A stretch of 64,000 nucleotides of DNA from Ziziphus jujuba. Lineage: Eukaryota > Streptophyta > Magnoliopsida > Rosales > Rhamnaceae. Positions 13,681 to 24,152 of the stretch are shown here, one piece after another (the stretch's first letter is position 1; each line of letters opens with the position of its first letter). The stretch covers positions 13,144,001 through 13,208,000 of the forward strand of contig NC_083380.1 in the NCBI RefSeq assembly GCF_031755915.1. The letters run 5' to 3'. The notes under the pieces were generated by a model. The model ran no database searches. It was not told where the DNA came from and saw nothing but the letters and a program-made list of their open reading frames with translations. The position numbers and the translations under genes were made by a program.

Positions 13681-13688
13681 GATAAATA
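13681..13688 (+). promoter_or_regulatory. Degenerate TATA box of inhibitor gene A
   Basis: GATAAATA lies about 107 bases before the ATG, where copy B has TATATAAATA. The flanking bases (GCTGTCTCT before, AGTTCTCCATAATCTCACAC after) match copy B, so the positions correspond. Confidence 0.55.
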
Positions 13689-13794
13689 CCCTCAAACCAG
13701 TTCTCCATAATCTCACACCCACTCAAAAAGAAGAAGAAGAAGAAAAAAAAAAAAAAAAAAAGCTAAGAAGAAGAGATCAAATCGATCTTCAGAA

Positions 13795-14323
13795 ATGGTG
13801 GCCTTGAAGAAAATTATGGTCTTGCAGGCAGCACTGCTAGTTCTTGCAGTACTAGTTGTGTCCGCAAAAGCCGATAGGTTGGATTTCTTCAAGCTTCTCA
13901 CTTCCAACGATAAAAAATCTGGTATAATATTAAACTCACATGTATATAGATATATATATATATATATTATATATATATACTTCTATAAAATCAGAATTGT
14001 TTACCAAGTTAGACTAATTTACTTGTTATAATTTTTTTTTAAATTTTTTTTATTTATTTTTTATATAGTTATAAACAGTGGATGTTTACAAAAGACCAGA
14101 CATTCCAGCGTGCTGTGATAAGTGCGTCTGCACGAAGAGCATACAACCGCAGTGCAGATGCACCGACATCTTTACTGGCGACGAGCGGTGCGAGAACTGT
14201 GAACAGTGCAGATGCACTCGCAGCTTCCCACCGCAGTGTCAGTGCCGTGATATTAAGGACTACTGCGATCCACCATGCTCATACTCCTCTACCGTTCAGA
14301 TCATCAAACAAGTGGCTGCATGA
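13795..14323 (+). CDS. Bowman-Birk serine protease inhibitor, copy A (two trypsin-type loops)
   Basis: Exons are 13795-13921 and 14079-14323, joined in phase 1 (GT donor at 13922, AACAG acceptor ending 14078). The intron is AT-rich with a TA run. The predicted protein has 123 residues: a signal peptide (core [18 protein letters not shown], residues 9-26), a short propeptide-like stretch, then the inhibitor domain from about residue 53. It has the full set of 14 cysteines, beginning ACCDKC and ending DYCDPPC. The two reactive loops are CTKSIQPQC (P1 Lys62) and CTRSFPPQC (P1 Arg90), both of the trypsin type by the standard P1 rule. The conserved P3' proline of loop 1 is Gln65 here, which is unusual. 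The protein is secreted and likely defensive or storage-associated. It is a paralogue of the gene at 31191. Confidence 0.92.
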
Positions 14324-15063
14324 CACACATGATCGGAGACTAATAAACCCAACGTTAATATATATGTATATATATGTGTATGTTATGTATCATGCTACAT
14401 GATCATGTGCTCCATGATCTACTAGCTAGTGTTTAATGTCTTCTGTTTGCTTCAATGGCTGGCTGGTGTTGAGGCTTTAATTTTCTATATAAATAAAAAA
14501 AAAAAAAACATGTACGACTAATAAAAATTAATTAATGTTGGGTTCTAAAAGTTCAACTTTGCTTTATTGCCTATATATTTCTAAATTAATATTCATCAAT
14601 CGGATCATTTATCTCTTTCTTTTTTTTTATTTTTTATTTTTCCAATCTTATCCTATCAATTAAAAATAAAAACGTAATTTTAAAATTTCAGCTCTTCTAA
14701 CTGTTTCCTCTCTCACTCACTGGATAGCTCAACAGTCGTTCAGGTCAACCAGGATTTGATTTTTTTCAAATTTTTCTGGGTCCCACGGCAAATAATGTGA
14801 AAGATTTTGTTTTTTGTTTTTTAAATTTTTTTAAATTTTTTCCTCAGACCCTCTTTTTTCTCTCAGAACTCCGTAACTATTATACTTTTATTTATTTATT
14901 TATGTTAAGACTGAGGCAGCAATTAAAGCTTCCCCTTTTTGGCTAGGTCAGGGATTAAGGTTAAACTTGAGGGATTTTGTTTCTCTCTAAAACATTGAAG
15001 TCTTAAAGTACTTCCCACATTACACATACAAGCATTAGTTTGTTAGAGAAAATGATGTATAAT

Positions 15064-15312
15064 TCTTCCTCCTCCAAGCTATCAAAGGTAGTGTTTGAAA
15101 AAGATCAATCAGTTCTTATGAAATTCAAAAATCGATTAACCACATGGCCCAACGAGGATGGGTAAGATAGTACTACATCATAAATGGAAATTGGTAGATC
15201 AGAAATCTGAAGTGGTGGCAAGGTATTATCCCAACCTTGAGAGTAGGTGGTTGTATTTGAGCTTGCAACGAGGTCGACGTACGTTAACTAATGTGACTTG
15301 GGGGTCCCTTGG
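15064..15312 (+). other. 249-base block identical to 32435-32683
   Basis: Read base by base, this block matches copy B without a difference, although sequence on both sides differs by several percent. It includes the end of a short frame starting ATG at 15051 that reads SKLSKVVFEKDQSVLMKF and stops after WPNEDG at about 15164. The function is unknown. It could be a small conserved gene, a noncoding RNA, or a gene-conversion tract. Confidence 0.6.
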
Positions 15313-16413
15313 GAAGTTGGGAAGCAATTAAGTATTATATATTTTTCTTCTTTTTAAGGACTTAATGTGTCTACATCATTAAAGAGAAACAAAAACCCTC
15401 ACATTAATCTTAATAGCTGCCTTAGCAGATTAAAAATAGAAAATAAAAAAAATGGAAGAAACTAGCTGTCTAAAGGAACAGTGCATAAATAAATAATAAA
15501 AAGGTTAAAAATTTAAAAAAAAAAAAAAACAGATAACAAAATCTTTTACATTTAATGCGGTGGGTCCCGCAAAAAATTGAGAAAAATTTTAAAGTGACGT
15601 GTTCATTTTGATAGGGTCCGAAACATAAAAAATGAACAGAAAATTCCAATCGCTTACCAAGATTTATCGATATTATCACCAATTTTATAACCGTGACAAC
15701 AACAACAACAACAACCAAAAAAAAAAAAAAAAAAGAAAAAAAAAACACTAAAACTTGTTGACTTGTAGCAGCGGCAGTGTAAAACATATGTAGAAGATGA
15801 AAAAACCCATCACATGGATGGGTTGGACACAACCGTTAAGGATAATAATAATAATAATTTATTACTGTTATCGTTGTCTTCTTATTATCATTAATATCGA
15901 TATATTTTCATTTAAAAGTTAAAATTAGTGTGCACGAAGAGAAATGATCTTCACCTTTTAAAATATTTATAACATATATATATATATATATATTTTTTTT
16001 TTTGTAAAGAAATTATTTATAGCATTAGTTACCCACTTTAAGCTAGATTTTTCAAACACAACTTTAAACTGTTTACTTTTGAAGGTAAATATTTTTGTAC
16101 TTTTTATTTGTATTTACAAAAAGTTTTTTTTTTTTTTTTTTAAGTATTGTTAATTTTTGTTTTCAAGTTAGAATTTTATTTATAAATTTTCATAAAAGTA
16201 TTTTGCCAATGAAACTAAAACATAAGGGCAATTGTTTGTAATATTTTTTTATTTTTATTTAAAAAAAAAAAACAAAAGGGTGTATGTGATAAAACTATAA
16301 AAGACAAGGAGTGTTTATGCAATTCACCCTTTTAAATTTGATTATTTGTGTGAGACTTGCTGCGGAAAATTGTTAACTACAATAATGCCAGAGTTTATAT
16401 CATTGGTATGAAA

Positions 16414-17245
16414 CAAATTTGAATGGACCTTGTATATCCTTTTCCATCAGGTTGTTATTAATCCAATCTCACAATGCTTGTGGAAATTTTTGTTGTATTA
16501 TATCATCATTAATTCAACTAGAACATTAAAATCAATACACTAGAGAAAGTAAAATATTAAAATTCTAAGAATTGGAATTTCCAGACAAGTTTATTCGAGT
16601 GCAGGTTTTGTGGAATGTGCAACTTAATATTTGAAGTATAGTAATCTCTGCGTATGTTTGTGTGTGTATATCAAGACACAGGCTCTGCTACAATGCTGAT
16701 TTATGTGAAGTGTTCTCTTGGCTCTTTTGTTTTTCTCCTGAGAGCTCTTAATGTAGCAAGCGAACATATAGCAGTTTTCTAATGTTTGTCTCAGGTCTGT
16801 TTTTCAATATTTTTTGGTATCTTACGGGTCAAAGAATTTATCTGTAAGATCATTATTGCTTGTGACTGCAAAATTAAAAAAAATCTGCCCTACTGTTTTT
16901 GGCTTTTTTCGGATCAAATCCAATATATATATACATATATAGTCAGGTTCCAATAACGATATTAATTTAAGAATATATTGAGAATACATATTTTGCAACA
17001 TTCCGTAATATATTAAAGGATATACATCCTCATAATCTCTTTAAATTAGCATCCTCATTGAAGCCATATTATATATGTATATATATATATATATATATAC
17101 ATATATAAGAAAGAATTAAGTACATCAAATGCATTGATTCTTTTTCCATGAAAGATTGTTTTACTTACACATTGTTCGAAATGGTAGTTGATACATAGCC
17201 GTTGCCTTGAGTTAGAACGTATCTCATACAAAGATTTCTTAGCAG
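16414..17245. other. Spacer between duplication copy A and the gene-fragment cluster
   Basis: The sequence is AT-rich with a TA run near 17072-17099. No coding match was recognised. The left boundary of whatever carried in the following gene fragments may lie here, but I could not locate it. Confidence 0.45.
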
Positions 17246-17728
17246 AAACTCATCCCTCGACCTCGAAAAAATGTGGACTTGAACAACATCGAGGTTGATG
17301 TCTGCATATTCGCATTTGATATGTTGTATCATAAAGGTGGACTACTTATTAAGGAAGAACTAAAATCTCGTCGAGAATCGGGCCTATTTTGTCTATTTTC
17401 TTTATCATGTTTTAGATTTTTGTTGCTATTTCTCTGTCATTTGATCTAATAAATGTTGAGTGCAAGAATTGTAATACCAGCATGTGTTATATATTTAACT
17501 TGCTGAATGTTTATTGCATGTATTTTGAATATTAATTTGCTCATTATAGTCATTTGCACCTGCTTTTCTAAGGTTGTTTATATAGCATTCTAATATTAGA
17601 AAAACTTGATATATTCTTGCCTGTGAAACTTTTGCCTTTGTGCAGTGTTTGTATGATTCTTTTGACAAAGAAGCTGGATATTTTCAGTTTGCCACAGCAA
17701 TGACTTCGAATTATATCGACAAGATAAA
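17246..17728 (+). pseudogene. DNA ligase I fragment (two exons)
   Basis: The first piece starts after a TTAGCAG acceptor at 17246 and reads PRPRKNVDLNNIEVDVCIFA, then FDMLY and LLIKEELKSRRE. This is the adenylation-domain region of plant DNA ligase 1 (family pattern RKNV...I.VDVCIFAFD.LYLNG...RRE). After about 270 bases, a GTGCAG acceptor ending at 17645 opens the next family exon: CLYDSFDKEAGYFQFATAMT followed by SNYIDKI. Order and phase fit the real gene's exon structure, so the copy came from genomic DNA rather than processed mRNA. It breaks off into a poly-A tract at about 17728. The active-site lysine region lies upstream and is absent. It is a non-functional fragment. Confidence 0.8.
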
Positions 17729-17739
17729 AAAAAAAAAAA

Positions 17740-19058
17740 AATGACACTGCATGGTAGCCATATTTTGGGTGAATCATTCCAAAATCCTTTGCCGTCCCCC
17801 AATTCCTGCACTTCTTCCTGCAACCTGTGTAATTCACAAATCATAGACTAGGCTGGTAGCTGGAGTTCTAATAAGGAATTCCTAAGAGTTTCAATCACAA
17901 GAAGCCAACATCTTTAGTACTCTAGAGCTCGAGATCTTTAGATATGAAATGAAGCTATTATATGAACTTTTCACACCTATCTCTGCCCCACATACACACA
18001 CACACACACACCCTCATCCCAAATATATGAAAGTGCTGTTGTGGGGCGAATTGTCCACTACTTGATGCGCAGCAGCCATTCAAAATTACCATATCACGCA
18101 TATCATACAAATCTGACAATTATATACGGTTGTTACCTATCATATGGCACCCGATTTTAACTATAATAACAGCCCTGTATATATATATACACATATTGCA
18201 TTCAACTATTGGTAAATGAATAAGGGAAAGAGTCCAAGCCAATATCCATATGTCAAAGTCATGATACTAGAAAAATGATATGGGAAACAAATTCCTGCAT
18301 ACCTGAGATTCAATTGTGACACTCTCGCTAAAATGGTCAGTTGTTGTTATTGCCATTGCTGCAGCATCTGCCCTGCATATGTGCTATTAAGATTCAAGGA
18401 TATTCAAACAAAAAGGAAGTATAAAGAGACCTACAATTAGATAAAAAGAAATGAAAAATGAAAAAGAAAAATGTAAAGTGAAAATAAAAATAACTATAGA
18501 ATATAAAAAAACAAAAAAATAATAATAATAAAACAAAACAAAAAAGAACATATATAAAGAGAACTCCAGTTGTTTCCAACAAAGAAACAGAAAAGGAAAT
18601 ATATAAAAGAAAATAATTATAACAAGTAGGAAACATGAAAGTGTCATCTAATGTATATAGATGATAAACCCAAAAAAAAAAATAAAAAAATAATAATAAA
18701 ATAAAATAAATAAATAAATAGATAAAAAATAACATGTACCCCTCAGTTGACGAAGAAAGTGAATTAACCAGTTTTGACAATAAATCTAGCAGTGACCCCT
18801 GCATATAAGATCAAAAAGTGTGACTTACTTTTACAGCAAAAATATAACAGAGCAAATAAAGTATTGCTTTTACTATTAAGGTAAAAGCTAATCTTTTGGA
18901 CTGCACAGTGCACATAAGTTTTGAAAGGCATAAGAGAAAAACACATTAATCTATGATAACCCTCAAAGCTACAGACTATGATGGACAAACTACGAAAACC
19001 TAAAAGCTACAAACCTGTGTAAGCAGTGACTATTTTGCAATATAGGAGCAGGGACCAC
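17740..19058 (-). pseudogene. ArgJ-type glutamate N-acetyltransferase fragment
   Basis: Minus-strand exons can be read at 18740-18798 (GSLLDLLSKLVNSLSSSTEG) and 18303-18372 (ADAAAMAITTTDHFSESVTI). They are joined in phase through a GGG glycine codon and carry good GT-AG sites. The family reads LP.LV.SLS....GA..AA.AITTTD..SK. A third exon at about 17743-17824 retains AGIGG and GMIHP in different frames, where the family has GGMAKGSGMIHPNMATM, so it carries indels. A possible upstream exon starts at 19058 (VVPAPIL against the family VVAAAPV). The segment ARAVLINAGQANAATG is absent. In plants this enzyme works in plastid arginine synthesis. This copy is a broken fragment. It faces the ligase fragment head-on, only about ten bases from it. 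Confidence 0.8.
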
Positions 19059-19490
19059 CTGAAAAGAGAATTTAAAACTCATGTAGTCTTCACAAGAGAA
19101 CAAATAGTAATTTTAGGATAAGTCACCTTTAATATGTCAGCATCTTCATATGCAACCAAAACATGAAGTAACAAAACATTTAAAATAAAATGTGTTGCTC
19201 ATGTTACGATTTATGACTAATTTGTCAGAAAATGGAGAAACCATTAATCTATTCATTCCCTTTAGGCTCTAAATCCCACCCACCACTGCTCAGCAAAAGA
19301 ACTCTTGAAGCTCCAACTCCAAGCAATAGTGCACAACAAATTAAATTTATCCAAGTCCCGAAACTACACTTTGTGGAAAAATTCAGAGTATTCTTACAAT
19401 TCATTCCTACATTATATGCGTACAGTTTGAGGTAATTTTTGCAAGATAAGAGCAAATATTAAAGGATATCATGCAAAAAGCTTCTACGAT

Positions 19491-19615
19491 ATGCTCATTG
19501 AGGCACAATATAGAAGCAACATCCCCAGGACTAAAACAATAATTTGGTGCTGACCACACGTTTAAAACTATACCACTCCATAAACATGTCAAAATCGTAG
19601 TCTTACAGTTACGCA
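19491..19615 (-). pseudogene. PP2A-type Ser/Thr phosphatase fragment
   Basis: The minus-strand frame reads NVWSAPNYCFSPGDVASIL then CLNEH. It matches the C-terminal catalytic-core block of PP2A/PP4/PP6 phosphatases (VTVWSAPNYCYRCGNVASI). The key CYRCGN segment has become CFSPGD. The upstream bases are out of frame with it. The metal-binding blocks (GDxHG, GDxVDRG) are not visible, so it is a small decayed piece. Confidence 0.7.
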
Positions 19616-20214
19616 GCCTGTTCTTCAAACATATACTTAGGGCGTTCTTGTACATGTTTTACATATCAGTCAGCTGAAACCTGCAAGTCCCATTATTACA
19701 TGATATTTGCCATAATCAAAAGGATCATAATTGAAAATACCCAAGTTTTTTTTTTTTTTTTTTTTTGGTGCTTCCTATGAGGGATCCTCCCATTTAGATT
19801 AAATTGGATTGTTCCAATAGCATCAAGAAATATACTGTTTATTTCTATGTGCAAAAGTATGAAGTTATTGTAAATTTTCAGATTTCTAAATCTCTCATTG
19901 AGCAAGAAGATAATTTAAACTGGTCATAAAATCCACGATGTCAACGTTGTGATAACCATCTGCCTAATTTACTCAGCAACCAAAATGTAAATCAATGAAA
20001 ATTGTTCAAGCCAAAAAAAGGAAAAAAAAAAAAAAAAAAGAAAAAGGCAAGAAATATTAATTATAAGCATAGTGTAAGTGTCAACTAAATACATCTCAAA
20101 GATAAGAAAATGAACAAGTGAGAGAGAAACATCAAAATCAGCATCTCTATTCGATAATGCCATTTGTAAATTGCTTCAAATAAATTGTTCAGCATATGAA
20201 AATTTGTGAGTCAC

Positions 20215-20286
20215 TTAGGCAGCAGTTATAAACCTACTACGACTGCTTTGACCCAAAAGGGACCGGACGTCGTTACAAATGCTTGG
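20215..20286 (-). pseudogene. Terminal-exon-like fragment, family unknown
   Basis: After a TTGTGCAG acceptor, 24 codons read PSICNDVRSLLGQ..., ending SRFITAA and TAA. The frame is clean up to the stop and the composition is protein-like. Other exon-like scraps lie nearby on the same strand (ADGYHNVDIVDFMTSL near 19930-19975, NRDADFDVSLSLVHFL near 20110-20155). I do not recognise the parent gene. Confidence 0.35.
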
Positions 20287-20570
20287 CTGCACAAGGAACT
20301 TTTTATTACAACAATATAGTATGGAAATAGCAAATGTGAATCAAGAATGCAGAAAATGATCATTAAAGCTAGAGCTTCTTCAATTATTTTTTGGTTTCTT
20401 CTCTGTACACAGACATCCCTCTAATATAAATTTAGAACATGCCCCTGTTTGTCCCCATATATCTATTCTATATATCAAAAAGCAAAGAATCTACTATTTC
20501 ATATGTAACATCAATGACCTATTAAAAAAATAAAAATAAAAGAAAATAAGAAGCAGAGTATTGGACCTAG

Positions 20571-20760
20571 TTCACTTCACCGATTGTGAACCTGCATAAC
20601 ATAAATAAACGTCATATTCCTTCACTTCACCGATTGTGAACCTGCATAACATAAATAAACGTCATATTCCTTTTTTCCAAAATAGGCATTCAATAAACAA
20701 ATTTAACTATCGTATTCCTTTTTTCCAAAATAGGCATTCAATAAAATAAATTTAACTATC
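20571..20760 (+). repeat. Two adjacent tandem duplications (50 bp x2, then 48 bp x2)
   Basis: The unit at 20571-20620 (starts TTCACTTCACCGATTGTGAA) is repeated exactly at 20621-20670. It is followed at once by a different unit at 20671-20718 (starts TTTTTTCCAAAATAGGCATT), repeated with a small change at 20719-20760. Both units contain a TATTCC-type junction. Confidence 0.95.
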
Positions 20761-23220
20761 TTTTCTTTTTTTTATTTTTTATAAATAATAATATTAGAGA
20801 TTCTTAACTAAACAAATGCTGATTCTTGAACAAGAATAACATCATACAAAGAATAAAAAAAAAAAAAATTAGAATCCAGATAGTGTATAGTTTTAGCTGC
20901 ATAGAAGGGAATGAAACCGAAGAAAAAAAAAATGATTTTGTAAAAATTAATGAAAGAAATTGATGAAATTTATTGTAAATTGTCAAATGCAGAGAAAATC
21001 GAAATACAAATCACAGAGCACAGAAAATTGGAGCTGAGTTCCTTCGAAATGAAAATGTCCAAAATTGCTAAACTAAACCGAAAGCGCGAAGAGCAGAAAT
21101 CAGAGGCAAAAAGACAATTCATGAAAATCAAATTACTCAGAATTTATTTCGTTTCTGCTATTGACTTTCTCGGGAAACAAACAGAGGATATTCCTCTTCA
21201 TTTTTATTTAAACCAAATATAAAAAACCAAACTAGAAGCTCACAATATTATGTGTTAAATCTTAAATGATTATTAATTGGTTTCACATCCAGTTAGAAGT
21301 GGCGGGAAATGTTCTTGGTGACAGCTTTACTATTTAGTAGCGTAGAAAATCCTTAACCACTGGCTTATTGGTTTTATTAGAATATTTTTTTATTTTTGTT
21401 AATTATGTCTCTAATATTATTTGCTTTTATATTCATTCTTTTGATGCTGTCATTTGTCTTTAACCACTGAGAGAATGGAGTACAACTCCAACAAATAAGG
21501 TAGATTCTTCACTTCGCGGTGGGAGAAGTGCATTATGTATTTACTATTTATAGGGTCTGAATATTAGTATAGGCTATATATATATATATATGGGGTAATA
21601 TATAAAAAAAATTGATGATAATTGCAAAAATCAAACGGCAAATGGTACTGAAGCACGATCCATCAACTGGCCACAAGGGATTTTTGCTTTAAAGGGTAGT
21701 TGCCCTCTTCACATTTAAGATGAGGAAAAATTAAGGCCCTTTATTTTCTGAATCTGATGAAATTTATGGGTCTTTCAAGTTGTACGTTAAAATTCTTGCT
21801 GCTTCTTGGTTCTTTTGTTTGGTATCAAATTAGTGATTGAGGAATATTGCTTTCATGTTTTTCTCAGCAATTCATCTAAATATTACAATATACATATGGT
21901 TTGATTGATGTGCCAAATTTTGCTTACCTGCTGATGCATAAGATGGAATATATATATATATATTTATCAGCTTCAGGGTTTCTATATATATAATCAAGTT
22001 CATCCTGTAAGTAACATATACATGCTGATGGTTGAACCCCACATTAAACGAATGGACTTTCTTATTATTGTAAGTAACATAGACATACTAATCTCAATGC
22101 TGATTATTGGCATTATAAAAATCGATAACAGTCAAGGGGTAATGCATTTAACAAAGCATGTCTGTGGGAGGATTTGAGTGTAACTAAGCTAGGCAGGCCC
22201 GCCATATCTACATACAATTTTATTTTAGGACATCACTCTCAACAATTTTCTTTTGAGGCATCACTTTATTGCTTTTGAGTCTGGGTTTGTTTTTTGGGGA
22301 AAAAAAGTAACATAATTATGAAAACTCTTAGCTACTGCCTTTGGACTCATTGAAGTAGCCAACGTACACTCCTTTTTGCATGAACAAGAGGTCAAACACA
22401 AAAAGAAGATTGTTTTTGTTTCTGAGGAGGGTTCTTGTTCATAATTGTGTCCAATTACATACTTTAAATTCTTTACTATGAATGGAAAAAGCCACACAAG
22501 CCACCCATTCTTATCCTATTGAATATGAAAATACTGATTATGGGTTGCTTTTGATTTGGGAATGGAATGTTCTGCATTCAATTTTATTACGAATTTGCAA
22601 TTACATGATTGTAACTTTATAAACATATATTTCTGTTATTATTAATTACTAGTTTGATTCCTTTCTTTTATGGATAGTTTTTGTTTCTTCTTTTATAAAT
22701 GTGAGTGAAAACAATAAAGTTTTTGTAGAGGGAATTAAGGTGATTCTAAACAGTAGAAGTGATATTAAAACCAGTTGCTTGAACTAGGATTTGAGAAGAA
22801 TTGAAGACGAAACTAAAGAAAAGTTTCAGTCAAAAGCAAGTGAAAAATGCGTACGATTAAATGAAAAAACAGTATGGCGTATAGTGTAAATTGATAACAT
22901 CAACAAGACGTTACAATTTTATGCCAAGCATTAGATTGGCCAGATGAAAGACGAGACGAATACATAAAGGTGCATTGTTTGTTTAATTTGGTGAAGATTT
23001 TATAATTGTTTAATTGTATATAAAACTAAGTATTAAAGAAAATTTGGATCGAACTCATGAAGAAGTATATAAAATAATAGAAGTGTTAGAGAAGACAAAG
23101 CATAGATGACCATCAATTAAGAATTATACAAAGATTCGACGAATCCCCATGATATATAAGAATCCCTTGTAGTTTATAATAAGTAATACCTTTTGCAAAA
23201 AGAGAGAATATATTGAGTGA
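20761..23220. other. AT-rich spacer, no gene supported
   Basis: A Lys/Glu-rich plus-strand frame at 20950-21222 reads like a coiled coil but sits in A-rich DNA with no intron or family match, so I do not call it a gene. TA runs occur near 21568-21589 and 21948-21963. Confidence 0.45.
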
Positions 23221-23300
23221 GTTATGGATGGATATGGAAAGTGATCAAGAAAAGTTAGGAGTTATGGATGGATATGGAAAGTGATCAAGAAAAGTTAGGA
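23221..23300 (+). repeat. Exact 40 bp tandem duplication
   Basis: The unit starting GTTATGGATGGATATGGAAA occupies 23221-23260 and again 23261-23300 with no difference, which indicates a recent duplication. It does not match any feature I know. Confidence 0.95.
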
Positions 23301-23887
23301 TCGGTTGGAAGTTTGGGGAAAAAAAAAAAAAAGAATATATTCTATTAGTTTAAAAAAAATGAATGTATTGTATTAGTTTGATAAGATGCCCAAAGTAGAT
23401 TAGACTAAAATCTAAGACCTTATTTTATGTATTCTGAAAAAAATATTTACATTTGGGATTACATATAATATAATCTATGAATACAATTTTTTTTTTAATA
23501 TATTTCCTATGAGTTATGTTTTTAGTATGATTTAGTTGTATTATTTATGTTTTTAGAGCATTCATGATTTTATTTTAAATGACATATTTCGTGATTATGA
23601 CTTAATTTGATAATGTATTAAATATTTGGAAAAGTTTACAAAGTTTAGCGAATAAATATAATAGTGGTGTCGTTCTTTGTCTTGATAAGTGAGCTCATCC
23701 AAAAAATAAAAGTTTACAGAGTTTTGTAAATAAATATAATAGTGAAATTGCAAAAGAAAAAAAACTTACATCAAATAATTTAAACAAATAAAAATTACGT
23801 TATGTTCTGTATAAAATAAAAATAGAGAAGTTGTATGAAGAGGTATTACTTAGAATATCTTCCAAAAAAAAAAAAAAAAAAAAGGGA
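23301..23887. other. AT-rich spacer before duplication copy B
   Basis: It contains a pair of similar phrases near 23632 and 23710 (AAAGTTTACA.AGTTT...AATAAATATAATAGTG) and a poly-A tract at about 23862-23883. No gene was seen. Confidence 0.5.
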
Positions 23888-24152
23888 CACTTAAAAGCCT
23901 AGGCGTACTTAGGCGAAATCTAAGAGTAGACAGGCATTTTTATTTTTATTATTATTTTAATTATTTTAAAACTATTAAATAAAAAAAGGTACATACTATG
24001 AAAATTGAAAGTTTAAATCTATATAAGTTTATATTACCTAATGCATACAATTAAAATAAATTTGCATACAACTAATCATAATAAATTCAGAAAATTTCAT
24101 AATTTTTAAGCTTTCAACATAAAATTAATCTATTAATAATTTATAAATAAAC

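Larger units (their letters stand above)
12293..16413 (+). repeat. Segmental duplication, copy A (about 4.1 kb)
   Basis: This segment aligns in direct orientation with 23888-24152 plus 29970-34253. Shared landmarks in order are AGGTACATACT, AACTAATCATAATAAATTCA, ATTTCAACTTGAGCA, the inhibitor gene, GGTCAGGGATTAAGGTTAA, a 249-base identical block, and TTATATCATTGGTA at the right edge. It carries none of the insertions found in copy B and so serves as the empty-site reference. Confidence 0.9.

Noticed and set aside
18387..18804. Phe/Ile/Leu-rich minus-strand frame resembling a membrane protein
   Set aside because: It is translation of an A/T-rich intron. Only its first about 20 codons are real, as an ArgJ exon.
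20950..21222. Lys/Glu-rich 90-codon plus-strand frame, coiled-coil-like
   Set aside because: A-rich DNA readily gives such a frame. There is no promoter, splice or family support.
16414..23887. Helitron carrying the gene fragments
   Set aside because: No convincing 5' TC / 3' CTRR end with a hairpin could be located by eye. It is kept only as a hypothesis in the findings.
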